Source: JAQXDR01 sp038138625 (GTDB lineage: Bacteria; Pseudomonadota; Alphaproteobacteria; Rhodobacterales; Rhodobacteraceae). From it: a stretch of 33,329 nt of DNA. Positions 16,082 through 23,427 of the stretch are shown one piece after another. A model generated the notes under the pieces. It worked only from the letters and a program-made list of their open reading frames with translations. It was not told where the DNA came from and made no database searches. The stretch covers positions 1 through 33,329 of the forward strand of contig JAYQEA010000037.1 of the NCBI GenBank assembly GCA_038138625.1, written 5' to 3'. The first letter of the stretch is position 1. Every line of letters begins with the position of its first letter. The position numbers and the translations under genes were made by a program.

Positions 16082-16402
16082 TTATTCAAGTTCTGAGTCC
16101 AGAAACCGCTCAAATGCGTCGAGATTAACAGGTTCGAACTGGCCAAATCCTTGCATCCAGACACTCGCACTGCGCAGGGCATCGGGTTCCAGTTTACACC
16201 ATTTGACCCGGCCCCGCTTTTCCTGGCTGATCAGTCCCGAAGACGCTAAAATTGCCAGATGCTTCGATATTGCGGCCAGCGATACGTCAAATGGTTGGGC
16301 AACATCTGTCACGGCCATGTCGTCTTCGAGCAACATGGACAGGATCCGTCTGCGTGTCGGGTCGGCAAGAGCGGAAAATACTGTATCTAGTTCTTGAGCC
16401 AT
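16082..16402 (-). CDS. ArsR-family winged-helix regulator
   Basis: A 106-residue repressor-like protein. The family start MAQELDTVFSALADPTRRRIL is followed by the recognition helix region DVSLAAISKHLAIL and wing GLISQEKRGRVKWCKL. No cysteine pair typical of metal-sensing ArsR/SmtB proteins is present (one Cys in the wing), so metal sensing is unlikely. It resembles the ArsR subgroup often paired with SRPBCC-domain proteins, but no such partner is adjacent. The ATG at 16402 follows AGAGGGAG closely; a TTG 12 codons upstream is the alternative. It is convergent with the LysR gene and divergent from the atp operon. Confidence 0.88.
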   Translation of the reverse strand: MAQELDTVFSALADPTRRRILSMLLEDDMAVTDVAQPFDVSLAAISKHLAILASSGLISQEKRGRVKWCKLEPDALRSASVWMQGFGQFEPVNLDAFERFLDSELE

Positions 16403-16566
16403 CTCCCTCTGTGTGGGGCGGAGCGTGAGAAAACTCAACCGAAAAGTTAAATATCCAAGACTGGCAAATTGGTCAAAGGGCAGACTGTGGTGGTTTGTCC
16501 CAAGCCGTCATATATGAAATATGTGTCTATAAGTCAGTACTTTGTGATGTTTTTAATGAGCTATTG

Positions 16567-16588
16567 TGCAGCCTTGACTCTGGCTGCA
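16567..16588. repeat. Inverted repeat upstream of the atp operon
   Basis: TGCAGCC, 8 bases, GGCTGCA: a perfect 7-bp inverted repeat 44 bases before the atpI start. The loop contains TTGACT, which could be a -35 element, making this either an operator-like site over a promoter or a 5'-UTR hairpin. The 16403-16566 stretch before it holds no gene; CATATATG at about 16509 and AT-rich sequence could belong to promoters for arsR or atpI. Confidence 0.4.
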
Positions 16589-16631
16589 TGTCGCCATAGC
16601 ACTGCGTCGAACTTGAACCGGAATAGGATTG

Positions 16632-16967
16632 ATGCCTGAACCTGATCGCCTGAAGGCGCTAAGCGATAAAATCGCCGCGGCAAAAGCGCAGGACGAAGGT
16701 AGTTCATCGCCCGGGGAACATGTCGGCCACGCACACATGGCGTGGCGGATGGTAACAGAGCTGGCTGCCGGTATCGGTATCGGTTTCGGCATTGGCTACG
16801 GGCTTGATACCCTATTGGGGACGGTGCCGTGGCTTATGCTGGTGTTTACATTGCTGGGCCTTGCGGCAGGGATTAATGTCATGATCCGTACCGCAAACGA
16901 GGTGCAGACGAAGGCGACGGCCGCAGAGCAGGCTGTAAAGGACGAGAGGGACGACGATGGCAACTGA
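16632..16967 (+). CDS. atpI: F0F1 ATP synthase assembly protein AtpI
   Basis: Small membrane protein (111 residues) thought to help c-ring assembly or Mg2+ supply. A hydrophilic N-terminus is followed by two membrane segments (about 43-63, ELAAGIGIGFGIGYGLDTLL, and 66-88, PWLMLVFTLLGLAAGINVMI) and a charged tail. This is the AtpI/DUF family layout. The ATG at 16632 has AGGA close upstream; a TTG one codon before is possible. The 3' end overlaps atpB by 11 bases. Confidence 0.9.
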   Translation: MPEPDRLKALSDKIAAAKAQDEGSSSPGEHVGHAHMAWRMVTELAAGIGIGFGIGYGLDTLLGTVPWLMLVFTLLGLAAGINVMIRTANEVQTKATAAEQAVKDERDDDGN

Positions 16968-17715
16968 AGCGACCGATGCAAGCGGCGGCGGACTGGTTTT
17001 CCACCCCATGGATCAGTTCATCATCAAGCCGATGTTCGGCGACGGCGATATAGGCTTGTTCACGATCACCAATTCTGCGTTTTGGATGATCCTCGCCATC
17101 CTTGTTATCGTTGCTTTGATGGTTTTGGGAACCAGAGCACGCGCGATCGTTCCCACCCGTAGCCAGTCGGTTGCGGAACTGGCTTATGGGTTCATTTACA
17201 AGATGATTGAAGACGTCACTGGGAAAGACGCAGTGGTGTATTTCCCGTATATTATGACGCTATTCATGTTCATCGTGACTGCGAACTTTCTGGGCCTGAT
17301 CCCGACATCCTTTACGACCACATCGCACTTTGCCGTGACTATAATACTCGCTCTGGCAGTATTTTTGACCGTCACCGTGTTGGGCTTTGTGAAAAACGGG
17401 GTAGGTTTTCTGGGACTCTTCTGGGTGAGCTCAGCACCACTGCCCTTGCGCCCAATTCTTGCGATCATCGAACTCATATCCTACTTTGTCCGCCCGGTAA
17501 GCCACAGCATTCGTCTTGCTGGGAATGTCATGGCAGGTCACGCTGTGATCAAGGTATTTGCCGGATTTGCAGCGATCTGGACGATTGCACCGGTATCAGT
17601 ACTCGCAATCGCGGCGATGTACGGTTTGGAAATTCTCGTCGCATTTATCCAAGCCTATGTTTTCACAATTCTGACATGCGTCTACCTGAAAGACGCTTTG
17701 CACCCGCATCACTAA
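16957..17715 (+). CDS. atpB: ATP synthase F0 subunit a
   Basis: Stator subunit a, forming the proton half-channels against the c-ring in the inner membrane. The protein is 252 residues with several membrane segments. The essential arginine is Arg186 in SHSIRLAGNVMAGH, and the late helix LEILVAFIQAYVFTILTCVYL completes the channel. The start overlaps atpI by 11 bases, and the next gene, atpE, begins about 70 bases on. This is the order seen in photosynthetic and marine Rhodobacteraceae, where F0 and F1 operons are separate. Confidence 0.97.
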   Translation: MATEATDASGGGLVFHPMDQFIIKPMFGDGDIGLFTITNSAFWMILAILVIVALMVLGTRARAIVPTRSQSVAELAYGFIYKMIEDVTGKDAVVYFPYIMTLFMFIVTANFLGLIPTSFTTTSHFAVTIILALAVFLTVTVLGFVKNGVGFLGLFWVSSAPLPLRPILAIIELISYFVRPVSHSIRLAGNVMAGHAVIKVFAGFAAIWTIAPVSVLAIAAMYGLEILVAFIQAYVFTILTCVYLKDALHPHH

Positions 17716-17784
17716 ACGCTCGGCGCGGATTGAATTCCGCTTCGAACACGAAAAGACAACTTCCAATCGTAAGGAGATACCACA

Positions 17785-18009
17785 ATGGAAGGTTCACTCG
17801 CACACATCGGCGCAGGTCTTGCAGCTATCGGTTCCGGCGCGGCAGCCATTGGCGTTGGCAACGTGGCTGGCAACTTTTTGGCCGGCGCATTGCGCAACCC
17901 CTCTGCGGCAGCAGGCCAGACAGCAACACTTTTCATCGGCATTGCATTTGCTGAAGCTCTGGGCATCTTCTCGTTCCTGGTCGCTTTGCTTTTGATGTTC
18001 GCCGTCTAA
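17785..18009 (+). CDS. atpE: ATP synthase F0 subunit c
   Basis: Proton-carrying subunit of the rotary c-ring. The 74-residue hairpin has two membrane helices joined by the polar loop ALRNPSAA. The proton-binding residue is Glu57 in IGIAFAEALGIF. The first helix carries the Gly/Ala-rich packing motif GAGLAAIGSGAAAIGVGNVAG. AAGGAG lies 8 bases before the ATG. Many copies of c per enzyme are needed, and a hairpin after this gene may raise its yield. Confidence 0.98.
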   Translation: MEGSLAHIGAGLAAIGSGAAAIGVGNVAGNFLAGALRNPSAAAGQTATLFIGIAFAEALGIFSFLVALLLMFAV

Positions 18010-18034
18010 TAGACCGGCACTGATCCTTACGCGC

Positions 18035-18060
18035 GGGCGGTGGTCTTTGACCGACCGCCC
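18035..18060 (+). promoter_or_regulatory. Intercistronic hairpin between atpE and atpX
   Basis: GGGCGGT pairs with ACCGCCC and GGTC with GACC (one bulged G), with a TTT loop. There is no T-tract afterward, so it is not a simple terminator. In this position it could protect the atpE message or block 3' decay, raising subunit c over b and b'. The role is inference. Confidence 0.7.
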
Positions 18061-18092
18061 GATGTAAAAGCATCGTTCCGACGGAGAGCAAC

Positions 18093-18644
18093 ATGGCAAC
18101 TGAACCCATCAACGAAGAGATCGCAGGCACCTGCGTCGATTCCTATGGATCGGCTGTGGGCATGCCGCAGCTGTGTTTTGAATGGTTTCCGAACCAGATC
18201 CTTTGGCTGGTCATCACACTGGTTGTGATTTTTCTTGTCCTGTCGCGTATCGCACTGCCGCGTATCGCGGCTGTTTTGGCGGAACGGCAAGGAACAATTG
18301 ACAGTGATATTTCCGCTGCCGAAACGCTGAAGCGTCAGGCAGAAGACGCCGAAGCCGCCTACCAGAAAGCTCTGGCAGACGCTCGCGCCGAGGCACAGGG
18401 TATCGCTAAGCAGACACGCGCCGCCATTCAAAAGGATTTGGATGCCGCGATAGAAAAAGCCGATGCCGAAATCTCTGCGAAAACCGCACAGTCGGAAAAA
18501 GCGATATCAGAAATCCGCGCATCTGCGCTGGATAGCGTCGAAATCGTTGCCAAAGAGGCCGCCGTTGATTTGGTTCAGGCTCTTGGTATGACTGCAAACG
18601 ATGCTGAGATCGCCGCGGCGGTCGACAGCCAACTTAAGGGGTAA
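18093..18644 (+). CDS. atpX: ATP synthase F0 subunit b' (AtpX)
   Basis: Second b-type peripheral stalk subunit, found in organisms that use b/b' heterodimers, including Rhodobacter-type bacteria. The protein is 183 residues: a short N-terminal part with MPQLCFEWFPNQILWL, a single membrane helix (about 35-52, LWLVITLVVIFLVLSRIAL) and a long charged coiled-coil rich in Ala, Glu and Lys. GGAGAG precedes the ATG. It is followed 5 bases later by atpF. Confidence 0.95.
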   Translation: MATEPINEEIAGTCVDSYGSAVGMPQLCFEWFPNQILWLVITLVVIFLVLSRIALPRIAAVLAERQGTIDSDISAAETLKRQAEDAEAAYQKALADARAEAQGIAKQTRAAIQKDLDAAIEKADAEISAKTAQSEKAISEIRASALDSVEIVAKEAAVDLVQALGMTANDAEIAAAVDSQLKG

Positions 18645-18649
18645 GCCAA

Positions 18650-19213
18650 ATGCGCAAAGTATCGACGATAGCAATAGCTGCCGCATTCTTTGGTAGCCCC
18701 GCGTATGCAGCAAGCGGTCCTTTTTTCTCTTTTGGAAATACTGACTTTGTGGTGCTTTTGGGCTTCATCACCTTCATCCTGATCCTGGTCTACTTCAAGG
18801 TACCCGGAACGCTGGCTGGTCTTTTGGATCAGCGTGCCGAGGGAATCCGCTCCGACCTTGATGAGGCTCGGGCCTTGCGTGAAGAAGCTCAGGCGCTGCT
18901 GGCGTCGTACGAGCGCAAAAGCCGCGAAGTGCAAGATCAAGCCGCCCAGATCGTTGTTCATGCGAAAGAAGAGGCCGCGGCTGCATCAGCCAAGGCGCAT
19001 GAGGACCTGAAGGTGTCGATTGCACGGCGTTTGGCTGCGGCTGATGAGCAGATTGCATCGGCTCAGGCGGCCGCTGTGAAGGAAGTACGAGATCGTGCTG
19101 TGACAGTTGCTGTCACGGCTGCACACTCTGTAATTGCTGGGCAGATGAAAGCAACGACGGCCAACGCACTGATTGATGCGTCAATCAAAGAGGTTGGGCA
19201 AAAACTGCACTGA
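18650..19213 (+). CDS. atpF: ATP synthase F0 subunit b
   Basis: Peripheral stalk subunit linking F0 to F1 delta and alpha. The 187-residue product begins with a signal-like segment (MRKVSTIAIAAAFFGSPAYA) that may be cleaved after AYA, then has a membrane helix around VVLLGFITFILILVYFKVPG and a long dimerising coiled-coil with many Ala/Glu. It forms a heterodimer with the b' encoded just upstream. A strong terminator follows, so F1 genes lie elsewhere. Confidence 0.95.
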   Translation: MRKVSTIAIAAAFFGSPAYAASGPFFSFGNTDFVVLLGFITFILILVYFKVPGTLAGLLDQRAEGIRSDLDEARALREEAQALLASYERKSREVQDQAAQIVVHAKEEAAAASAKAHEDLKVSIARRLAAADEQIASAQAAAVKEVRDRAVTVAVTAAHSVIAGQMKATTANALIDASIKEVGQKLH

Positions 19214-19238
19214 TACGAACTGGTGATGCTTGTTTTTA

Positions 19239-19268
19239 GCCGATCCTTCGCAGGGTCGGCATTTTTTT
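19239..19268 (+). terminator. Rho-independent terminator after atpF
   Basis: GCCGATCC/GGGTCGGC forms an 8-bp stem (one T-G pair) with a 6-base loop TTCGCA, followed by seven T's. It lies 26 bases after the atpF stop and ends the F0 operon. Confidence 0.92.
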
Positions 19269-19412
19269 GCAATCGACTTCAGCCATAAGCGTTGCGAAAA
19301 TCGATCTCGGCTACGGGACAGCACTCGTGCCAAAAAATAGTGGACAGGCTCCGGTGGTACTGAAATCTTTTACGAACATAACAGCATTTTCAAAACAACA
19401 AAGGGTGCACAG

Positions 19413-19829
19413 GTGTCCGAAGCCATTCATCAAGGATCATGTCATTGCGGAACAGTTCGGTTTGAGGCACATTTGACACGTGGTTTAAATACGGCCCGAC
19501 GGTGCAGCTGTTCGATGTGCCGCATGCGGGGTGCAATCGCCGTATCTGTTCCGTTGGGCGGGCTGAAATTCGTGTCAGGTGCAGGAAACTTGTCTCTGTA
19601 TACGTTTAACACGCATGTGGCTCAGCACTATTTCTGTAAAACATGCGGGATATACACGCACCATAAAAGAAGATCGAACCCCAATGAATTTGGCGTAAAT
19701 GTAGCATGTCTGAAAGATGTCAGTCCGTTTGATTTTGCTGAAGTCATTGTTCACAATGGGGTACGCCATCCAAATGACGATCCTGACGCGCCGACCATTG
19801 CGGGAACGCTGTATTTTAATCCGGCTTGA
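19413..19829 (+). CDS. GFA-family (CENP-V/GFA domain) protein
   Basis: A zinc-binding protein of 138 residues of the family that includes glutathione-dependent formaldehyde-activating enzyme; many members have other or unknown roles. Metal ligands fit the pattern: CHC at Cys10/Cys12, CSCSMC with Cys31/33/36, and CKTC at Cys75/Cys78. I use the GTG start, which places SCHCGTVRF near the N-terminus as in relatives, with AAAGGG upstream. It stands alone between the atp terminator and hslO; 19269-19412 and 19830-20053 hold no gene I can support. The substrate is unknown. Confidence 0.88.
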   Translation: MSEAIHQGSCHCGTVRFEAHLTRGLNTARRCSCSMCRMRGAIAVSVPLGGLKFVSGAGNLSLYTFNTHVAQHYFCKTCGIYTHHKRRSNPNEFGVNVACLKDVSPFDFAEVIVHNGVRHPNDDPDAPTIAGTLYFNPA

Positions 19830-20053
19830 CGGCACCTTGCGTGTGCATGCGTCTGACTGGCCGCGCTGGTTAAGCGGTCATATTCGAGACAAGCGTTGTT
19901 TTGCGGGATTTGCGTGTCTTTTAGCGCAATTTATTTATAACCCGATTTTGCGACAGTCCCAATTTCCAAAATCCACACCGGCGCTCTTGGCCCTGGTCTT
20001 GCCGTATCTATATTGAGCAGGTATGCCCGCCGCTCGTAGACAAGGAATATCGT

Positions 20054-21037
20054 ATGACACTCGGCACCAAAATTGCCTGGGATGACACTGTCCTCCCGTT
20101 CCAACTGGATGCGTCGGATATGCGAGGGCGCATTGCCCGTCTTGATGGTGTTCTGAGCGGCATCCTGCGTCAGCATCAATATCCCGCGAAGGTAGAAGCC
20201 CTTATTGCCGAGATGGCTCTTTTAACAGCCTTGATTGGACAAACAATCGAATTGCGCTGGAAGTTATCATTGCAGGTGCAAACCAACGGCCCTGTTCGCA
20301 TGATAGCCACTGACTACTATGGACCGGAAAAAGAGGGCGACTCTGCCCGCATTCGTGCCTATGCAAGCTTTGATGCGGATCGAATAACCGATGCGTCACC
20401 GTTTGATCAGTTGGGATCAGGTTATTTTGCGATCTTGATAGACCAAGGTGAAGGCACCAAGCCTTATCAGGGGATCACACCAATTGATGGTGGCAGTTTG
20501 TCGGCCTGCGCCGAAGCCTATTTTGCACAGTCAGAGCAACTTCCGACGCGCTTTGCGCTTAAGTTTGGGCAATCAACAGAGCCAGGTATCCCAGAGCATT
20601 GGAGAGCCGGCGGAATCATGTTGCAGCATCTTCCAAAGGCATCACCCTCAATCACTGGCGAGGGTGGCTCCGGTGCAGATGGTCTGTTGACCGCAGAAGA
20701 CGTGGTCACGGAGGAAATTGCAGAGAACTGGTCGCGTGTGAATATGCATCTTGAGACAGTAGAGCCACTTGAAATGATCGGGCCATCTGTGACCCCAACC
20801 GAGCTTTTGGTGCGTTTGTTTCACGAAGAACAACCCAGAATATATGATACACAATCGGTTCGGTTTGGGTGTACCTGTTCCGAGGATCGTGTACGACAAA
20901 GCCTTTCAATCTATTCAGCCAAAGATATCTCGACCATGATAAATGACGAGGGCGTCGTGACGGCAGATTGTCAGTTCTGCGGGGCGCATTACCGTTTGGA
21001 TCCAGCGACTGTCGGGTTTGAAGCAAAGAATGGATGA
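20054..21037 (+). CDS. hslO: Redox-regulated chaperone Hsp33
   Basis: Cytoplasmic holdase activated by oxidative stress. The 327-residue protein has the N-terminal Hsp33 fold and the C-terminal redox switch with four zinc-binding cysteines, CTCSEDRV and DCQFCGAHY, both within the last ~60 residues. On oxidation these form disulfides and release zinc. The start has a GGAAT-type site. The gene overlaps the downstream Nudix gene by 8 bases, heading a compact series of seven genes. Confidence 0.95.
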   Translation: MTLGTKIAWDDTVLPFQLDASDMRGRIARLDGVLSGILRQHQYPAKVEALIAEMALLTALIGQTIELRWKLSLQVQTNGPVRMIATDYYGPEKEGDSARIRAYASFDADRITDASPFDQLGSGYFAILIDQGEGTKPYQGITPIDGGSLSACAEAYFAQSEQLPTRFALKFGQSTEPGIPEHWRAGGIMLQHLPKASPSITGEGGSGADGLLTAEDVVTEEIAENWSRVNMHLETVEPLEMIGPSVTPTELLVRLFHEEQPRIYDTQSVRFGCTCSEDRVRQSLSIYSAKDISTMINDEGVVTADCQFCGAHYRLDPATVGFEAKNG

Positions 21038-21623
21038 TCTGGATCGCATTCAACGGGCCTTGGCCAAATCGGGATCTGCTTCCTCGGATTTTGATTTGAA
21101 TGCAAAACATACGCCACTTTGTGACAAGAATTTACGCGCCGCCGCTGTATTGGTGGTTTTGGATACGTCTGGAAAATCGACGTCTGTCATTTTGACAAAA
21201 CGGTCTTCAGCATTGAAACATCATCCCGGGCAGATTGCGTTTCCAGGCGGCAAACGAGATTTATCTGATCCCGATTTGACGGCGACAGCATTACGAGAGG
21301 CGCAAGAAGAAATAGGTTTGCCACCGGATATGGTCTCTGTCATTGGGCATTTGCCTGCCCACCAGACCGTAACCAACTATCAGGTGACTCCAGTCGTCGC
21401 ACATATATCTGGCACCTTCCAGCTTTGCCCTGAACCGGGAGAAGTTGAAGAGGTGTTTCATGTCCCGTTGAAACACGTCTTGGACCAGACTAATTTTCAG
21501 GTCCAAGCACGGCGGTGGCAAGGACAAAAGCGCTATTACTACACTGTACCTTTTGGGCCTTACTACATTTGGGGCGCGACTGCGCGTATATTACGCGGAT
21601 TGGCAGACCGGGTGGTTGCGTGA
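21030..21623 (+). CDS. Nudix hydrolase, CoA-pyrophosphatase (NudL/YeaB) type
   Basis: Nudix hydrolase of 197 residues, likely splitting CoA or acyl-CoA derivatives into 3',5'-ADP and phosphopantetheine. The NudL-type signature LTKRSSALKHHPGQIAFPGG precedes the Nudix box, ending in ALREAQEEIGL with the catalytic REXXEE motif. The ATG at 21030 overlaps the hslO stop by 8 bases. The 3' end overlaps the cca start (GTGA). Confidence 0.9.
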   Translation: MDDLDRIQRALAKSGSASSDFDLNAKHTPLCDKNLRAAAVLVVLDTSGKSTSVILTKRSSALKHHPGQIAFPGGKRDLSDPDLTATALREAQEEIGLPPDMVSVIGHLPAHQTVTNYQVTPVVAHISGTFQLCPEPGEVEEVFHVPLKHVLDQTNFQVQARRWQGQKRYYYTVPFGPYYIWGATARILRGLADRVVA

Positions 21624-22783
21624 CCCGCATTTTTGGGGAGTGGTTAAGCCGTCCCGGAACACGCACTGTTATGACATCCCTAGAAGCGGCAGGACATGAG
21701 GCCCGTTTCGTAGGTGGCTGCGTCCGTAACGCCGTTTTAGGAAAACATGTAAACGACATCGATATTGCAACCAGCGCCAAACCGGAGCAGATCCAGCAGG
21801 TCGCAATTGAGGCCGGATTTTCGGCCATTCCAACAGGGATTGACCATGGGACCATCACTGTAGTTGCACAGGGTATGCCACATGAGGTGACAACCTACCG
21901 CCAAGATGTGGAAACGGATGGACGCCATGCGCGCGTCACGTTTAGCGCGGACATAGCCGTTGATGCCGCTCGCCGTGATTTTACCATGAATGCGCTATAT
22001 GCCGATCTAGAAGGTAACGTTATTGACCCGATTGGCGGATTGGCAGATCTGGTCGTGGGGCGTTTGCGGTTTGTAGGTAATGCCAAAGACCGTATCCGCG
22101 AAGATCATTTGCGCAGTCTGCGGTTTTTCCGATTTGCGGCGTGGTATGCGGACCCTACTCACGGGTTTGATCCGGACGCCTTGGATGCGATTGCACGCCA
22201 AGTGGATGGTTTGGGGGGCTTGTCTCGGGAACGTGTCGGAGCAGAAGTCGTCAAGCTGATGACCGCACCGGATCCTGCACCTGCGGTTCATGCGATGGCG
22301 AAAACGGGTGTACTTGCGCATGTTTTACCTGGTGCGACGGAATCGGCCCTCTCGCAATTGATCCACCTCGAAGGCCTTGCCAATGCTGCGCCAGATGCCG
22401 TGCGGCGACTTGCTGTTATGGGTTGGACTGATGCACAGGCGTTGCGGTTGTCACGCCGCGATGGCCGCAGGTTACAGCACATTTCTGCAAATGCACAAAG
22501 CACGCAATCGCCCGAGGAGTTAGGATTTTTCCATGGTCTACAGGCGGCAAAAGATGCGTTGTTAATGCGGGCGGCGGCTATTGGCTCTGCTTGGAATTTG
22601 CAGGACCTCGAACGCGCAAGCGCCGCGTCAGAGGCAGAATTTCCGATATCGGCGTCTGATTTAATGCCTGTTTATATGGGTCAGGCTCTGGGCGATCGTT
22701 TAAGGCAGCTTCAGAAGATTTGGCTGGCCTCTGGTATGACGTTGGATCGAACAGCGCTTCTTGACGCGCATCAGACTGATTGA
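21620..22783 (+). CDS. cca: CCA tRNA nucleotidyltransferase / poly(A) polymerase family protein
   Basis: Class II nucleotidyltransferase that adds or repairs the 3' CCA of tRNAs. The 387-residue product has the head-domain motif FVGGCVRNAVLGKHVNDIDI with the two catalytic aspartates (DID), then RRDFTMNALYAD and the RNA-binding part LREDHLRSLRFFRFA-like segment IREDHLRSLRFFRF. There is no HD domain. I chose the GTG start because it overlaps the Nudix stop by GTGA and matches the family start; a 35-codon upstream extension would run through the Nudix gene. A poly(A) polymerase-like role is less likely. Confidence 0.92.
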   Translation: MTRIFGEWLSRPGTRTVMTSLEAAGHEARFVGGCVRNAVLGKHVNDIDIATSAKPEQIQQVAIEAGFSAIPTGIDHGTITVVAQGMPHEVTTYRQDVETDGRHARVTFSADIAVDAARRDFTMNALYADLEGNVIDPIGGLADLVVGRLRFVGNAKDRIREDHLRSLRFFRFAAWYADPTHGFDPDALDAIARQVDGLGGLSRERVGAEVVKLMTAPDPAPAVHAMAKTGVLAHVLPGATESALSQLIHLEGLANAAPDAVRRLAVMGWTDAQALRLSRRDGRRLQHISANAQSTQSPEELGFFHGLQAAKDALLMRAAAIGSAWNLQDLERASAASEAEFPISASDLMPVYMGQALGDRLRQLQKIWLASGMTLDRTALLDAHQTD

Positions 22784-22794
22784 CAGTCTTGGGA

Positions 22795-23379
22795 ATGATT
22801 GTTGATCCCCTTTACGCCTTTGTCTTTCTGGGGCTTTTTACTCCCGGACCGAACATAGTGCTGCTGACTGCTTCGGGTGCGCGATTTGGTTTCACCGCGA
22901 CACTGCCACATTTGCTGGGCGTTGTATTGGGCGTAGGCGTTGTGTCTGGGATCACCGGCTTTGGTGTGAGTGCGGCACTTGGGTCGTTACCTGTCGTTGT
23001 TGCGACCCTTTTGAAATTCATAGCAGTCGGATGGATGCTTTATATGGCCTATGGGCTTTGGAATGCTTCTGTCATCTCGACCGACAACCGCGCACGGCCA
23101 ATGAACTTCATCGAGGCGGTTTTATTTCAATGGGTAAATCCAAAGGTCTGGGCTGTCGCTTTTGCGGCGGTATCGGCACACCCATCATCGGCCAGCATGT
23201 TGGGTGAAGCGCTGCGTGTAGCCAGTGCATTTTCCGCGATCAACTTGGCGGTTTGTTTGTTTTGGACCTCGACAGGAACAGTGCTGCGCTATCTACTTGT
23301 CACACGCACCGCTTGGACGCTGTTTACCCGGAGTATGGCGACTGCGTTAGCCGTGTTCAGTATTATGATATTTGTCTGA
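22795..23379 (+). CDS. LysE/RhtB-family amino-acid exporter
   Basis: Inner-membrane exporter of amino acids or similar metabolites, 194 residues. About six membrane segments are visible, and the family signature FTPGPNIVLL near residue 20 is present, with FQWVNPKVWAVAFAAV in the middle. I prefer the ATG at 22795, giving the normal LysE start; a TTG at 22780 overlapping the cca stop is the alternative. The substrate cannot be told from sequence. Confidence 0.88.
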   Translation: MIVDPLYAFVFLGLFTPGPNIVLLTASGARFGFTATLPHLLGVVLGVGVVSGITGFGVSAALGSLPVVVATLLKFIAVGWMLYMAYGLWNASVISTDNRARPMNFIEAVLFQWVNPKVWAVAFAAVSAHPSSASMLGEALRVASAFSAINLAVCLFWTSTGTVLRYLLVTRTAWTLFTRSMATALAVFSIMIFV

Positions 23380-23387
23380 CATCAGAC

Positions 23388-23407
23388 CAAACAGGTTTTT
23401 CTGTTTG
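23388..23407. repeat. Inverted repeat between LysE gene and ABC genes
   Basis: CAAACAG, GTTTTT, CTGTTTG: a perfect 7-bp inverted repeat in the 48-base gap. No T-tract follows on the plus strand, so it is at best a weak mRNA hairpin or regulator site. Confidence 0.35.
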
Positions 23408-23427
23408 CCGCAGTTTAGGATGCTGTG

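Noticed and set aside
16130..16140. GGTTCGAA motif like a tRNA T-loop
   Set aside because: It is inside the ArsR gene with no matching acceptor or anticodon stem.
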